Origin: Schaalia hyovaginalis
GTDB lineage: Bacteria > Actinomycetota > Actinomycetes > Actinomycetales > Actinomycetaceae
Assembly (NCBI RefSeq): GCF_014208035.1
Contig: NZ_JACHMK010000001.1
Coordinates: 496,001 to 560,000, forward strand
Direction of reading: 5' to 3'
DNA: 64,000 nt
The notes under the pieces are model-generated. The model did no database searches. It worked only from the letters and a program-made list of their open reading frames with translations, and was not told where the DNA came from. Every line of letters begins with the position of its first letter. The first letter of the stretch is position 1. Both the position numbers and the translations under genes were made by a program. Positions 8,483-17,690 of this stretch are shown in pieces.

Positions 8483-11476
8483 TCAGGCGCGCCTGCGCAC
8501 GAAGAAGGCCCACCCGCCGACGCCGATGAACGCGCTGATGCCGATGCCGACCAGGATCCAGCTCCACCAGGCGGACGAGGGGGAGGCGGCCGATCCGCGC
8601 TCCGGGTTGAGCAGGGCGCTCACCGGGGACTCCGCCTTGCTCAGGGCGCGGACCGAGCCCTCGCCTGTCCCCTCCTCGAAGGAGAGGCCCTCGGCAGCGC
8701 CGTCCTCGGCGGTCTCGCCCGTGGAGGCGGCGCCGTCCTCTCCGGATCCGCTCGCCGAGACGAGTGTCCCGGATACCGCGGAGGACCCCGATGCGCCGGA
8801 GGGGGCGGAAGCCGAGGAGGACGCGGTCGCGCCGGAAGAGACGGGTGCGGGACTCGCGCCTCCCGCCGCCTGGGTGACCGTTCCGCCCTGGGGGCTCGGA
8901 GCGCCGAGGACCGGATGAGCGCTCGTCGGCAGGGGGATCGGCGAGGAGGCGGCCTGCGCACCGGTCGAAGCGGCCGGAGCCGCGGGCGTGGAGGCGCCCC
9001 CGGACGATTCGGCGCGCGCAGCGGCGTTCAGGGACGCGACGAGTTCATCGATCGGCAGGAGCCTGCCCCGACCCGAGGAGGCGGAACCCGAAGCGGATCC
9101 GGGCGCGGGGGCCGCACCTCCTGCGATGTTCTTCGCGATCGCGGCATCTCCGACGAGGAAGACCGCGCGCAGGGTCTTGTCCACGGAGGTCCCGTCCTTG
9201 AGATGCGCGGTGTAGACGAAGTCCGTCGCGTAGCGGCCGGGCGCGGTGAAGTAGAAGGCCTGATGGTCGTGCGATCCGAAGCGGTAGGAGATGGCCGTGT
9301 CGGGCTTGAGGGAATCGAGGCGCGTGACGAAGCCGTCGAAGAGGGAGGTGTTCCCCGTGATGAGGCGCCCGGGGCCCGTGAAATTCGCCAGGCGGACGGT
9401 GACCCCCGCCGGGCCGAGCGCCGAATAGTCGACGCGCTCGGTCGAGAAGCCGACCCAGGGGATGCCTTCGATCTGCGTTTCCGGCAGGCTCCACACGCCC
9501 TTCGGCGCGGCGGCCCGCAGCTCCTCGTAGCCCTTCGCGGTCCCGGGAATCATGGCGTGCGTGCGGTCGGGGACGGCGTAGGCGAAGGTGCCGGATTCGC
9601 GGGTGACCGGTTTGCGCGGATCGACGGTGTCGAGGACGAATACTTGAGCCTTTCCGTCCTTCAACGCGAGCGCCTGATCCATGTGCCCCTCGGTGATGAG
9701 GTGGAGGGGCGAGGCCGCTGCGCCCCCGCTCGTCTCACCCTCTGCGGGCGCGGAGGGGCTGACGGGATCCTTCGAGCCGCTCGTCCCACCCGATTGCGAA
9801 GGGGCGTCCGGGGCGGGCGTCGGCTGCTTCTTCTCCGCGTCGATCTCCTTGAGGGCGCGGATGGCGGCGTCTCCGACGACGAAGTAGGCGACCCGGGAGG
9901 CGTAGGAGTGGTTCTTCGCGACGTCGTCTGCGCTGATGGAGTATTCCACCTTGTAGACGCCGGGTTTCGTGAAGACGTGCGCGAGCGGCAGGGCCTTGGG
10001 ATCGTTCGTGTGGTTCTTCCGGGCGGCCCTCGTGACGGTGTCGTGGAGGGTCGTCATCTTCCCGTCTGCGATGGTGCCCGCGATGTAGCGCCCCTCCTTG
10101 GGGCCGCTGAAGACCGCGACGTCGAAGACGATCGGCTGGGAGCGCAGCTCGGCGGGCATCTTGGTGAAGTCGTAGCCGAGGGAGCCGTTCGAGCCGGATG
10201 CGGGCAGGACCCAGGCCTCGCCGATCTCGGTCTTCTGGCGGAGCGAATCGGGCACCTCGAGGATGGGGGCGTCGGAGGTGGGGGCTCCGTCCCGGGTGAC
10301 GGTGAGCTCGACGGCCTTGATCGTCTTGCCGTTGCGCTGCGCGTCCGTCATCGAGGCCGCGTAGACGTAGTTCTGCGGTGCCGAGGGCGGGGCGGGAATG
10401 AAGCGCGGGTGGCGGAACAGGGTGTTGATCTGCGCGCGGGCCTCGTCAACGGAGGTCGTGTCGGCGGCCGGCGCCGCAGGGGCGGGATCGGAGCCGCCAG
10501 TCGTCCCGCCCGCGGACGGAGCGCCCGAACCCGAGGGCTGATCGCGGACCTGCTCGGCGCTCACGCAGACGGGGGTGAGGGAGGTCGTCGTCCCCTCGGG
10601 AAGCCCGACTTCGGCATCGGAGCCGACGAGCCAGGTCACGGTCGTCGGTCGCGAGACCACCCGTTCCCCGCCGTCCTTGGGCAGATAGGAGGCGACCATG
10701 GTCAACCGGTAGACGCCCGCCTGCGTGAAGCTCCAGTTCCAGTGGCCGTGGGAGCCGATGCGGAGCTTCAAAGGGGCGAGACTCGGGTCGGAGGACAATC
10801 CCCGGCTCAGCGAATCCGAACCGACGGTCCGCCACACCTCGACCCGACCGGGACCGGAGACCCCGGTGATCTGGATCGAGATCTCATCGAGGAGCACGCC
10901 CTCGGGCAGCGAGTTCTCGTGATGAACGTCGAAGGCGCCGATGCCCGCCCAGACGGGCCGCCAGTTGTCGACGAGCTCCTGCGGGGCGTTCCACACGATG
11001 TCCCCGGGCTTGCCGAGGAAGTCGAAGAGCCCCTTGGTCTGCGAGGGGATCACCATCCGCGAGACCTCACGCCCGTCGGAACTGCGCGCGTCGGGGGCGA
11101 GACGGATGCACACCGACGCGGGATCGTCGAGGACCTGCTGGCCGTCGATGACGGTCATGGCGAGCTCGCCCTTGATCCGAGTCGCGTAGGCGGCATCGAC
11201 GTGGCTGTGATGGAGGATCTTGCGGCCGGCGCAGGCGTGGGCAACGCGCCCATCCGCTCCCGGAGTGGCCGCAGGATCGGCGGCCGACGATCCCGCGGGC
11301 ACGGTGAGGTCGGCGGGGAGCAGATCGCCGACCCCCGCCTGTCCCGGCTTGTGCTCGGCGGCGAGGGCGGGCGCGTCCGACTCCGGGGACTCTGCCCGGG
11401 CCGCGGGCGCCGATGCGAGAGGCGCGAGGAGGAGAGCGGCGCCCACGAGGAGGGCTGCGGGGGAGTGGATTCTCAT
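8483..11476 (-). CDS. Large membrane-anchored repeat protein of the metal ABC transporter (TIGR03773-type)
   Basis: About 997 residues from the ATG at 11476. Signal peptide ends near ARA (about residue 29). Three domains of the choice-of-anchor M (TIGR03769) kind follow; the first and third carry the His-containing edge motif (SHGHWNWSF, SHDHQAFYF), while the second is more divergent. Each is followed by a linker rich in Ala, Ser, Pro and Gly. The C-terminus is one transmembrane helix with an RRR tail and no clear LPxTG motif. It is the last gene of the six-gene operon and overlaps the permease by 4 bp. It likely presents or relays metal ions at the surface for the transporter; that role is inferred from the His motifs and the context. 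Confidence 0.85.
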   Translation of the reverse strand: MRIHSPAALLVGAALLLAPLASAPAARAESPESDAPALAAEHKPGQAGVGDLLPADLTVPAGSSAADPAATPGADGRVAHACAGRKILHHSHVDAAYATRIKGELAMTVIDGQQVLDDPASVCIRLAPDARSSDGREVSRMVIPSQTKGLFDFLGKPGDIVWNAPQELVDNWRPVWAGIGAFDVHHENSLPEGVLLDEISIQITGVSGPGRVEVWRTVGSDSLSRGLSSDPSLAPLKLRIGSHGHWNWSFTQAGVYRLTMVASYLPKDGGERVVSRPTTVTWLVGSDAEVGLPEGTTTSLTPVCVSAEQVRDQPSGSGAPSAGGTTGGSDPAPAAPAADTTSVDEARAQINTLFRHPRFIPAPPSAPQNYVYAASMTDAQRNGKTIKAVELTVTRDGAPTSDAPILEVPDSLRQKTEIGEAWVLPASGSNGSLGYDFTKMPAELRSQPIVFDVAVFSGPKEGRYIAGTIADGKMTTLHDTVTRAARKNHTNDPKALPLAHVFTKPGVYKVEYSISADDVAKNHSYASRVAYFVVGDAAIRALKEIDAEKKQPTPAPDAPSQSGGTSGSKDPVSPSAPAEGETSGGAAASPLHLITEGHMDQALALKDGKAQVFVLDTVDPRKPVTRESGTFAYAVPDRTHAMIPGTAKGYEELRAAAPKGVWSLPETQIEGIPWVGFSTERVDYSALGPAGVTVRLANFTGPGRLITGNTSLFDGFVTRLDSLKPDTAISYRFGSHDHQAFYFTAPGRYATDFVYTAHLKDGTSVDKTLRAVFLVGDAAIAKNIAGGAAPAPGSASGSASSGRGRLLPIDELVASLNAAARAESSGGASTPAAPAASTGAQAASSPIPLPTSAHPVLGAPSPQGGTVTQAAGGASPAPVSSGATASSSASAPSGASGSSAVSGTLVSASGSGEDGAASTGETAEDGAAEGLSFEEGTGEGSVRALSKAESPVSALLNPERGSAASPSSAWWSWILVGIGISAFIGVGGWAFFVRRRA

Positions 11477-12357
11477 ACGGGGGTCCTTTCCGTGCGGGCC
11501 ATGCGGATGCCCGCGAACTGAGCGGCGATGAGACCGCGCCCAGGAGCGAAGAGCCAGACGAGGATGAACAGCAGTGCGGAGATGAGGACGATCGCCGCGC
11601 CGGAGGGGATGTCGAAGGACCATGAGGCCCAGATCCCGAGGAAGGCCGCGAGGGAGCCGAGGATCGGGGCGAGGATCATCATCGGGATGACCCGGTCGGT
11701 GAGGAGGCGCGCACTCGCCGCGGGCGTGATGAGCAGGGCGAGGACGAGGATGTTCCCGATCGTCTGGACGGAGATGACGACGGCCGCGGCGATGGCCAGA
11801 TGGAGCACCAGGTCGATTCCCGCAACACCCAGCCCCCGGGACCTCGCGTAGTCCCGATCGACGCTCACGAGGACGATGCGCTCGTGGAAGACGGCGAGGA
11901 GCAGCCCGATGACGACGCACCCGATGAGGGAGGCGAGCAGGTCCGTGTTCGTCACACCGGTGAGTGAGCCGAAGAGGAGCGATTCGAGGGAGCCCGTGTA
12001 TCCGGGCGTCTTCGCCACGATGACGAGGCCGAGCGCGAAGGCCGCGGCGAAGAAGATCCCGATGATGGAATCCTCGCGAATCCTGCGGTTCTGCGAGAAG
12101 GCGGAGATGAGGCCCGCGACGAGGAGGCCCGCGATACCGCCCCCCACGAGGATCGACCCGTGCAGGGCGAAGGCGATGGCGATGCCGGGGAAGACCGCGT
12201 GCGAGAGCGCGTCGCCGACGAAGGACAGGCCCCTGAGCACCACGTGCGTTCCGACGACGCCGCAGATCACGGAGGATGCGATCGCGATAAGCAGCGCGCG
12301 GGGCAGGAAGGCGAAGGTCGGATTCGTCAAGTCGGTGAGGAAGTCGAGGAAGGTCAT
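11473..12357 (-). CDS. Anchored-repeat-type metal ABC transporter, permease (ZnuB-like)
   Basis: 294 residues from the ATG at 12357, whose ATGA overlaps the stop of the ATPase gene. Eight or so hydrophobic segments, with the metal-permease phrases GTHVVLRGLSFVGDALSHAVFPG and ITPAASARLLTDR that mark the ZnuB/MntB/TroC family. In this operon it corresponds to the TIGR03770 subfamily. It would move a divalent cation (zinc or manganese) delivered by the lipoprotein encoded two genes away. Confidence 0.92.
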   Translation of the reverse strand: MTFLDFLTDLTNPTFAFLPRALLIAIASSVICGVVGTHVVLRGLSFVGDALSHAVFPGIAIAFALHGSILVGGGIAGLLVAGLISAFSQNRRIREDSIIGIFFAAAFALGLVIVAKTPGYTGSLESLLFGSLTGVTNTDLLASLIGCVVIGLLLAVFHERIVLVSVDRDYARSRGLGVAGIDLVLHLAIAAAVVISVQTIGNILVLALLITPAASARLLTDRVIPMMILAPILGSLAAFLGIWASWSFDIPSGAAIVLISALLFILVWLFAPGRGLIAAQFAGIRMARTERTPV

Positions 12358-13076
12358 CGCTTCACCATCCCCAGCGAGCGCAGCAGGGCCGAGTCCTCCG
12401 CCACGTCGAAGGTGTCCATCCACAGGCCGGGCTCGAGAAGCGCATCGGGCTCACCGTCCGCCTTGACGGAGCGGTTGAGCATGACGATCCGGTGGCAGAT
12501 GTCGACGGCCTGAGTGAGGTCGTGGGTCGACATGAGGACGCCCACCCCCGTGCGCGCGAGGTCGACGAAGAGGCGCGACAGGGCGTCCTGGTTCGGATGA
12601 TCGAGACCGGTGAAGGGCTCGTCGAGCAGGAGCAGCTTCGGTCCGGTGACCAGGGCCCGTGCGACGAGGAGGCGCTGCTTCTGGCCGCCGGAGGTCTCCT
12701 GGATCGTGCGATTCCGATAGCCGTACATGCCGACCGCGTCGAGCGCCCGGTAGACGGCCTCCAGGCGCTCGAGGCGCCGGGGGGCGCGGCGCATCCCGAC
12801 GTAGGCGCCGGCGACGAGCTGAGCGGCGCTCATCGGGTAGGACCAGTCGAGGTCCTGGCGCTGCGGCACGTATCCGATGGGGCCGTCCATCGTGCGGACT
12901 CGCCCCTCAGTGCTGAGGAGCCCCATGATGGCGCGCATGAGGGTCGTCTTCCCCGCCCCGTTGGGGCCGATGAGCCCGACGAGCTCACCGCTTTCAACCG
13001 TGAGGCTCACGCGGTCGAGGATCCGGCGCCCCCCCAGGGTGACGGACAGCGCATCGACCTCGAGCGCCAGGTTCAT
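12354..13076 (-). CDS. Anchored-repeat-type metal ABC transporter, ATP-binding protein
   Basis: 240 residues. Walker A GPNGAGKTT (about residues 38-46), Q-loop in YVPQRQDLDW, Walker B LLLLDEPFTGLD and switch His in STHDL. The signature motif reads ETSGGQ instead of the usual LSGGQ. The gene overlaps both neighbours by 4 bp. It powers the ZnuB-like permease and fits the TIGR03771 subfamily. Confidence 0.93.
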   Translation of the reverse strand: MNLALEVDALSVTLGGRRILDRVSLTVESGELVGLIGPNGAGKTTLMRAIMGLLSTEGRVRTMDGPIGYVPQRQDLDWSYPMSAAQLVAGAYVGMRRAPRRLERLEAVYRALDAVGMYGYRNRTIQETSGGQKQRLLVARALVTGPKLLLLDEPFTGLDHPNQDALSRLFVDLARTGVGVLMSTHDLTQAVDICHRIVMLNRSVKADGEPDALLEPGLWMDTFDVAEDSALLRSLGMVKR

Positions 13077-14044
13077 CGCTCCTCCTCCTGCTCGCGCTTC
13101 TCGCCCTCGACGATCTTCTCCGCGGCGCGCTCGCGGGAGCGGGAGTGCTTCTGGGCGACGAAGACGAACGCCAGGAGCGCGAGGGCGGCGATTCCGAGAC
13201 CGCCGGCGAGGTAGAGGGGCAGGGAGGCGTGGGAATCGAGGGCGGAGGGCTCGTCGATCTGGGCGGGCGCCTCGGGGGCGGTGGACTGGGCCCACGTCGT
13301 TTCCAGCGCCTTCTGGGCGTCGGCCTCGTTCCCGACGGCGAAGCGGAGGACGCGCGTATCCTCGACGGTCGATCCGTCGGTGAGCTGGGTCTGAAGGGAC
13401 AGGCGGACGAGGTGGATGCCCGGCCGGGTGAAGACCCAGTTCGCGTGGGTGTGGGTGTTGGCGTCGATGTGGATCGACTGGGCGGTCTCCTTCGTCGAGT
13501 TCCACAGCTCCTGCGGACCGGAGAAGTTCCCCGCTTCGACGAAGGCGTGGAAGTCGCCCTCGCCCTGGTGTCCTTCGAACACCAGGGTCGCGCCCTGCGC
13601 GAGGCGCGACACGACCTCGGGATCCTGGGTGTTCCACCCGAGCCAGACGACCTCGGCGATCTCGGACTGCGGGACGGCCCAGACCGGGCCCTGAGCCTGG
13701 ATGAAGGAGTAGGCGTCGTCCTCGGGCAGGGAGAGCTGGGCCGCGTCCGAGACCCGGAACACGACATCATCGATGTGCCGCCAGATCGGGTGCTCGGCCG
13801 TGTCGTCGCGCGCGAGGAAGGTCCACTTCCCGTCGATGAACTTCGGGCCCAAGTCGACGTGCCCTGCGGAGATCTCGACGGGGGTGCCCGCGGGGGCGAT
13901 CTCCTCATCGGATTCGACGACCTGCGTCAAGGAGGGGTCGAGCGTGGTCGAGTCTTCGGCGAGTGCCGGGTTCGCGCCGACGAGCAGCGCGGGGACGAGG
14001 GCGGTCAGCGCCGTGGCGCGGATGAGCATGCGTGAGAGTTTCAC
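13073..14044 (-). CDS. Membrane-anchored protein with one choice-of-anchor M domain
   Basis: About 323 residues from the GTG at 14044, which overlaps the preceding stop (GTGA). Signal peptide ends at ALA (about residue 29). One full TIGR03769-type domain spans about residues 50-250: AGHVDLGPKFIDGKWTF at its start, WAVPQSEI and VVWLGWNTQDP in the middle, and NTHTHANWVFTRPG at its end. A C-terminal helix with a charged tail (RSRERAAEK) anchors it in the membrane. Between the lipoprotein and ATPase genes, it is probably an accessory metal-binding surface protein. Confidence 0.85.
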   Translation of the reverse strand: MKLSRMLIRATALTALVPALLVGANPALAEDSTTLDPSLTQVVESDEEIAPAGTPVEISAGHVDLGPKFIDGKWTFLARDDTAEHPIWRHIDDVVFRVSDAAQLSLPEDDAYSFIQAQGPVWAVPQSEIAEVVWLGWNTQDPEVVSRLAQGATLVFEGHQGEGDFHAFVEAGNFSGPQELWNSTKETAQSIHIDANTHTHANWVFTRPGIHLVRLSLQTQLTDGSTVEDTRVLRFAVGNEADAQKALETTWAQSTAPEAPAQIDEPSALDSHASLPLYLAGGLGIAALALLAFVFVAQKHSRSRERAAEKIVEGEKREQEEER

Positions 14045-15636
14045 TGTTCTCCTGAGAGGGAAGGGACGGAATCCTCGTCCGAGAGCGGCCATGCGGGCAG
14101 GGACTCGGGGTCGAGGCAGGATTTGATTGAACGGGTGTTGAACTCCATGAGCGCCCGGTAGGTGGGGACCTCGGCGGTGAGCGTGTCGGAGTGGAGCTCG
14201 CAGACGGACTTGCCCGTCGCCCGGGCGAGGGCCGTGAGTTCGCCCAGGTGGGACAGGGAGTTGGCTTCGACGAAGACGCCGGACGCCGGAGAGGCCTTGA
14301 GGACTCGCGCGAGGTTGGCGAGCTGGAAGGCGGAGGGCTCGAGCGAGGGGTTCGGGGCGACGAAGCCCCCGATCTTGAGCCCGTAGGCCCGTCCGTAGTA
14401 GCCGAAGGAATCATGGGCCGTCACGAGGGAGCGCTTCGCTTCGGGGATCGAGGCGATGACGCCCCGGATCCAGCGGTCGAGCGTCTCGAACTCGGCCTTC
14501 GTCCGGGCGGCGTTCTCCCTGTATTCGGGGGCATGCTCCGGGTCCATCCGGGCCAGCTGATCGGCGATGAGCTCGGTGTAGGCAATGGCGTTCGTGACGT
14601 CGTGCCACATGTGCGGGTCGATCTCGCCGTGGACGTGCGTTCCGATGACGGCCTGGGCGAGGATGCGGACCTCGTCGCCGGGGTCGGCGAGGAAGCGCCA
14701 CTTGTTGTCCGGGATCAGGGTGGTCGTCGTGTCGGGCACGGCGATCACGATCCGCGCGGGGTCGAGCTCGCCCTTCGCGTCCGATCGCAGTGTGAGTCCG
14801 CCTTCGAGGTGCGCGGTGAGGTCGGCGTGCCCGGAATCGAGGATCGTGCGGCCCATCGCGTGCGGGTCGGTGCCGACGGAGAAGGCGAGGCCGGCGGTGC
14901 CCAGGGGCGTCTCCCCGGCGGGGGAGACGAGGGTCGCCTTCAGGTCGAGCGTGTAGTCGCCGGGCCGGGTGAAGCCCCAGGACATGTGCGTATGGGCGTT
15001 GGTCGGCAGCTCGACCCGGTCGTCCGAGTCGATCCCGTCCTTCGAGGCGATCCAGGGGCGCGGTTCGCCGAAAGTGCCGGTGGTGAATGCCGCCATGTCG
15101 CCGGGGCCGGTCGCCCTCGTCGCTTCGAAGCGCACCGTTGAGTCCGCGGACGCCTTGCCGTCGACGCGCAGGCCCAGCCAGATCGTCGCCAGCGAGATGT
15201 CTTCGACGAGCGGGATCGGCCGTGCGCCGAAGGGCACCGATTCGGAGCCGAGGTCGATGCGGGGCGCGCCCTCGGGGAGGTTCGCGTCGATCTGCTTGGA
15301 CAGGGCGGTGCTCTCCAGGAGCAGCCCGTTCGAGAAGGCGATGTCGGCGTGGGCGATGTCGCGCAACTGGGCCATGGAGGGCTCGAAGGAGTGGGGGTCG
15401 GCGCCCTCGGGGATGAGGGAGTGGACTTCGGCATCGGGGGCGACATTGCGGACGAGGTCGGCGATGATCGGCGTGGAGGCGACGATCGAGATCCCAGGCC
15501 CGGAGGATTCGGAGGGCGCCGTCCCGGTCGGCGCGCACCCGGCGAGCCCCGTCGCGGCGAGGACGAGGGCGGCGGCGCTCAGCCCCGTCCTGCGCACGCC
15601 CCTTCTGTGCCGGGACGCGGTCGATGCGGTGCTCAC
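14041..15636 (-). CDS. ZnuA-like metal-binding lipoprotein with an inserted choice-of-anchor M domain
   Basis: About 531 residues from the GTG at 15636 (overlaps the preceding stop). Signal with lipobox LAGC. The ZnuA/PsaA-type fold starts with VASTPIIADLV and DPHSFEPSMAQ and resumes with IDPHMWHD, TAHDSFGYYG and GVFVEANSLS; the His residues in DPH, HMWH and AHD are the usual metal ligands. Between these two parts lies an insert of roughly 200 residues with its own NAHTHMSWGFTRPG motif, i.e. a TIGR03769 domain spliced into the solute-binding protein. This is the TIGR03772 architecture. Substrate is probably zinc, given the Zur-like box upstream; manganese cannot be excluded. Confidence 0.9.
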   Translation of the reverse strand: MSTASTASRHRRGVRRTGLSAAALVLAATGLAGCAPTGTAPSESSGPGISIVASTPIIADLVRNVAPDAEVHSLIPEGADPHSFEPSMAQLRDIAHADIAFSNGLLLESTALSKQIDANLPEGAPRIDLGSESVPFGARPIPLVEDISLATIWLGLRVDGKASADSTVRFEATRATGPGDMAAFTTGTFGEPRPWIASKDGIDSDDRVELPTNAHTHMSWGFTRPGDYTLDLKATLVSPAGETPLGTAGLAFSVGTDPHAMGRTILDSGHADLTAHLEGGLTLRSDAKGELDPARIVIAVPDTTTTLIPDNKWRFLADPGDEVRILAQAVIGTHVHGEIDPHMWHDVTNAIAYTELIADQLARMDPEHAPEYRENAARTKAEFETLDRWIRGVIASIPEAKRSLVTAHDSFGYYGRAYGLKIGGFVAPNPSLEPSAFQLANLARVLKASPASGVFVEANSLSHLGELTALARATGKSVCELHSDTLTAEVPTYRALMEFNTRSIKSCLDPESLPAWPLSDEDSVPSLSGEQ

Positions 15637-17312
15637 AGTGCGCGCAGCCGACGTGCGAGGGCGAAGCCGACGACCGCGAGAACGGGGGCGACGACGAGCA
15701 GCGTGAGGGCGGAGGAGCCCGTCGATGCGAGTCCCGAGGGCAGTGCGGAGGCGTCGACGTTGTGGCCCTCGGCGCGCAGGCGGGCGATCGTCGCCTCGTC
15801 GAGGGTGCAGGGCCGCCCGTCGGCCGTGCGCCCCACGTAGGTGGTCTGGCCGCCCGGGCCGCCGATGCCGCCGAACCAGCGGGTGCCGACGAGGGATCCG
15901 AAGTTTCCGGACTCGAAGACCGCGAGGGCCCCCGGACCGGAGACGCCGTTGAGCGTCCACGTCACGTCGCCGCTCGTGTTGCGGAGCAGGTCGGGGTGCA
16001 TGGTGTTGGCGCCGACCCACGGGACCGAGGCGACCTGGCTGGAGGAGATCATCCAGACCTTCTGGCCCTGCTTCGCGATGAATTCGATTCCTGCGGGTGC
16101 GGTCACCTCGGCGGCCGACCCGAGTCCGAAGACGAGGGCGGCGGGGTTCAGCCACCGGGCGGGCTGGGTCCGGTCGTCCTTGACGAGCATGGAGATCCCC
16201 GATGCGCTGGCGGAGGTGCCGATGTCGAAGTGGCCGGAGTCGGCGTTGCCGGAGCCCCCGACCTCGAAGGTGAGGATCGCGGAGGTGCGGGCGATCTGCC
16301 CGGACTTCATGCGCGCGCTCTGGGTGATCGACACCTTGTAGGTGCCGGCTTGGGTGAAGACCCAGTTCGGGTGGACGTGCGTGTTCGCGCGGATCGTATG
16401 GGAGCCGCCGACGGCCGTGCCGCCGCCGGAGGAGGTCAGGGGAGTCGGGATGCACTGCTCCGCGCCGGTCGCGGCCGCGGGCTCCGAGGCGCCGTTCGTC
16501 TGGGTCTTCTCGGAGGCGGGGGCGTCCTTCGCGGGCTTTGAGGGGCTCTGCTTCTCGCCGGATGCGCGGGAGGGGAGCACGGTCGCGGCTCGGGCCTCCG
16601 CCCGGGCGAGGGCTTCGCCGCCCACCGCGAAGGTGTAGACCGCGGCTTCGCTCACGAGCCGTCCCTTCGGGGTCTCCGCTTCGGCGTGGAGGGTGAGGGT
16701 GTAGTCGCCGGGCGCGCTGAAGAGCCAATTCGCGTGCTCGTGGGTCGGGGAGTGCTGGAGGATCGAGCGACCCGGCGCCACATCGTACCCTCCCTGTTCG
16801 AAGACCGGGTTCACGGCGTTGAAGGCTCCGGAGCGCCACAGGTGGACCGTGCCGGGTCCTTCAACGGTGTCGATCACCAGGCGGATCTGGCTGGGGGAGA
16901 GGCCGGCGATGCGCGTGGAGTCCCATCCGGGCCAGAGCAGGGACGGGTTCTCCGATTGCGGAAGGGCGTAGCCAGCCGTGCCGATTCCTTCGATTGAGGC
17001 CGTGGCTTCGGTTTTGGCCTCTTCGCCGACTCCGAAGATGATCGTCGCCGGGTTGTGGAAGTGCGGTGTTCCGGGCGTGGACAGGTCCTCCTTGGCGACG
17101 AGGGAGATCGAATCGCCGTTGGGGACGAGGGCGAAGACGTCGGTGTGACCGCGTGTGAGGAGGGTCGTCGTGGCCGATCCTGTTGCGGTCGGGGGCGTCG
17201 TCTCGGCGGCGATGGCCTTGTGGGGGAGCAGGCCCGTAAGGAGGGCGAGCGCGAGGGCGATGAGCGCGGCCTGGAGGGGGTGACGCGCGGGAAGCCTGTC
17301 GAGGGGACGCAT
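15633..17312 (-). CDS. Sortase-anchored protein with choice-of-anchor M domains, first gene of the metal operon
   Basis: 559 residues; ATG at 17312. Signal peptide about residues 1-35. One complete domain (TRGHTDVFALV to THEHANWLFSAPG to VYTFAVGG) is followed by a linker. Then comes a C-terminal half-domain (NTHVHPNWVFTQAG to LTFEVGG) and an N-terminal half-domain (SGHFDIG to LAVFESGNFG), in reverse order to the usual layout. The C-terminus has LASTG, a hydrophobic stretch and RRLRAL for sortase. It overlaps the lipoprotein gene by 4 bp. It likely captures metal in the wall and hands it to the lipoprotein; this role is inferred. Confidence 0.85.
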   Translation of the reverse strand: MRPLDRLPARHPLQAALIALALALLTGLLPHKAIAAETTPPTATGSATTTLLTRGHTDVFALVPNGDSISLVAKEDLSTPGTPHFHNPATIIFGVGEEAKTEATASIEGIGTAGYALPQSENPSLLWPGWDSTRIAGLSPSQIRLVIDTVEGPGTVHLWRSGAFNAVNPVFEQGGYDVAPGRSILQHSPTHEHANWLFSAPGDYTLTLHAEAETPKGRLVSEAAVYTFAVGGEALARAEARAATVLPSRASGEKQSPSKPAKDAPASEKTQTNGASEPAAATGAEQCIPTPLTSSGGGTAVGGSHTIRANTHVHPNWVFTQAGTYKVSITQSARMKSGQIARTSAILTFEVGGSGNADSGHFDIGTSASASGISMLVKDDRTQPARWLNPAALVFGLGSAAEVTAPAGIEFIAKQGQKVWMISSSQVASVPWVGANTMHPDLLRNTSGDVTWTLNGVSGPGALAVFESGNFGSLVGTRWFGGIGGPGGQTTYVGRTADGRPCTLDEATIARLRAEGHNVDASALPSGLASTGSSALTLLVVAPVLAVVGFALARRLRAL

Positions 17313-17327
17313 GAAAACCTTTATAAG

Positions 17328-17348
17328 TAATGGGAATGGCTATCATTA
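17328..17348. promoter_or_regulatory. Zur/Fur-like operator upstream of the metal transporter operon
   Basis: TAATG-N11-CATTA, an AT-rich imperfect palindrome in otherwise GC-rich DNA, 16 bp before the first ATG of the operon. Read on the minus strand its core is 11/15 identical to TGATAATCATTATCA, the general Zur/Fur-type consensus. It fits zinc-dependent repression of the six genes. Assignment is by pattern only. Confidence 0.5.
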
Positions 17349-17690
17349 GAAAGATAGTCCTTCTCCTCGACTTCGTCGACTCCGCTCCTGCCTGCGCGCA
17401 GCGCCCCTGCGAAGGCGAGTCGCCCCCGCTCCGGACCGCGTTCATCCCTCCCCGCCGGGAGGGCGCATCGCATCGGACCGGCGGATTTCCGCGCAGAATC
17501 GAACTTCGAGGGGCGGCCGCCTCACTTGAGGATCAGGGCGCTCGTCGAAGAGGAGCGCGTGCTCCTCGGCGGAGGGGCCCGCTGAAAATGCCCTTTGTGA
17601 AATGCGCCCCGCCCTCGTCGCCCTCGTTGAAGGCCCCGCCGGGAGGCCCTTCTCCTCGTCGTGCCGACGGTTCTGCGCCCGGCGTGCGGG
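17349..17690. other. Gene-free stretch between the metal operon and the 22-bp repeat array
   Basis: No frame with recognisable protein content. The part near 17341-17375 may carry the minus-strand promoter for the metal operon. Nothing else structured is seen. Confidence 0.35.

Noticed and set aside
8315..11521. A 1068-codon plus-strand frame over the large repeat protein
   Set aside because: Shadow frame with extreme Arg/Gly content; the minus-strand protein has signal peptide, domains and anchor.
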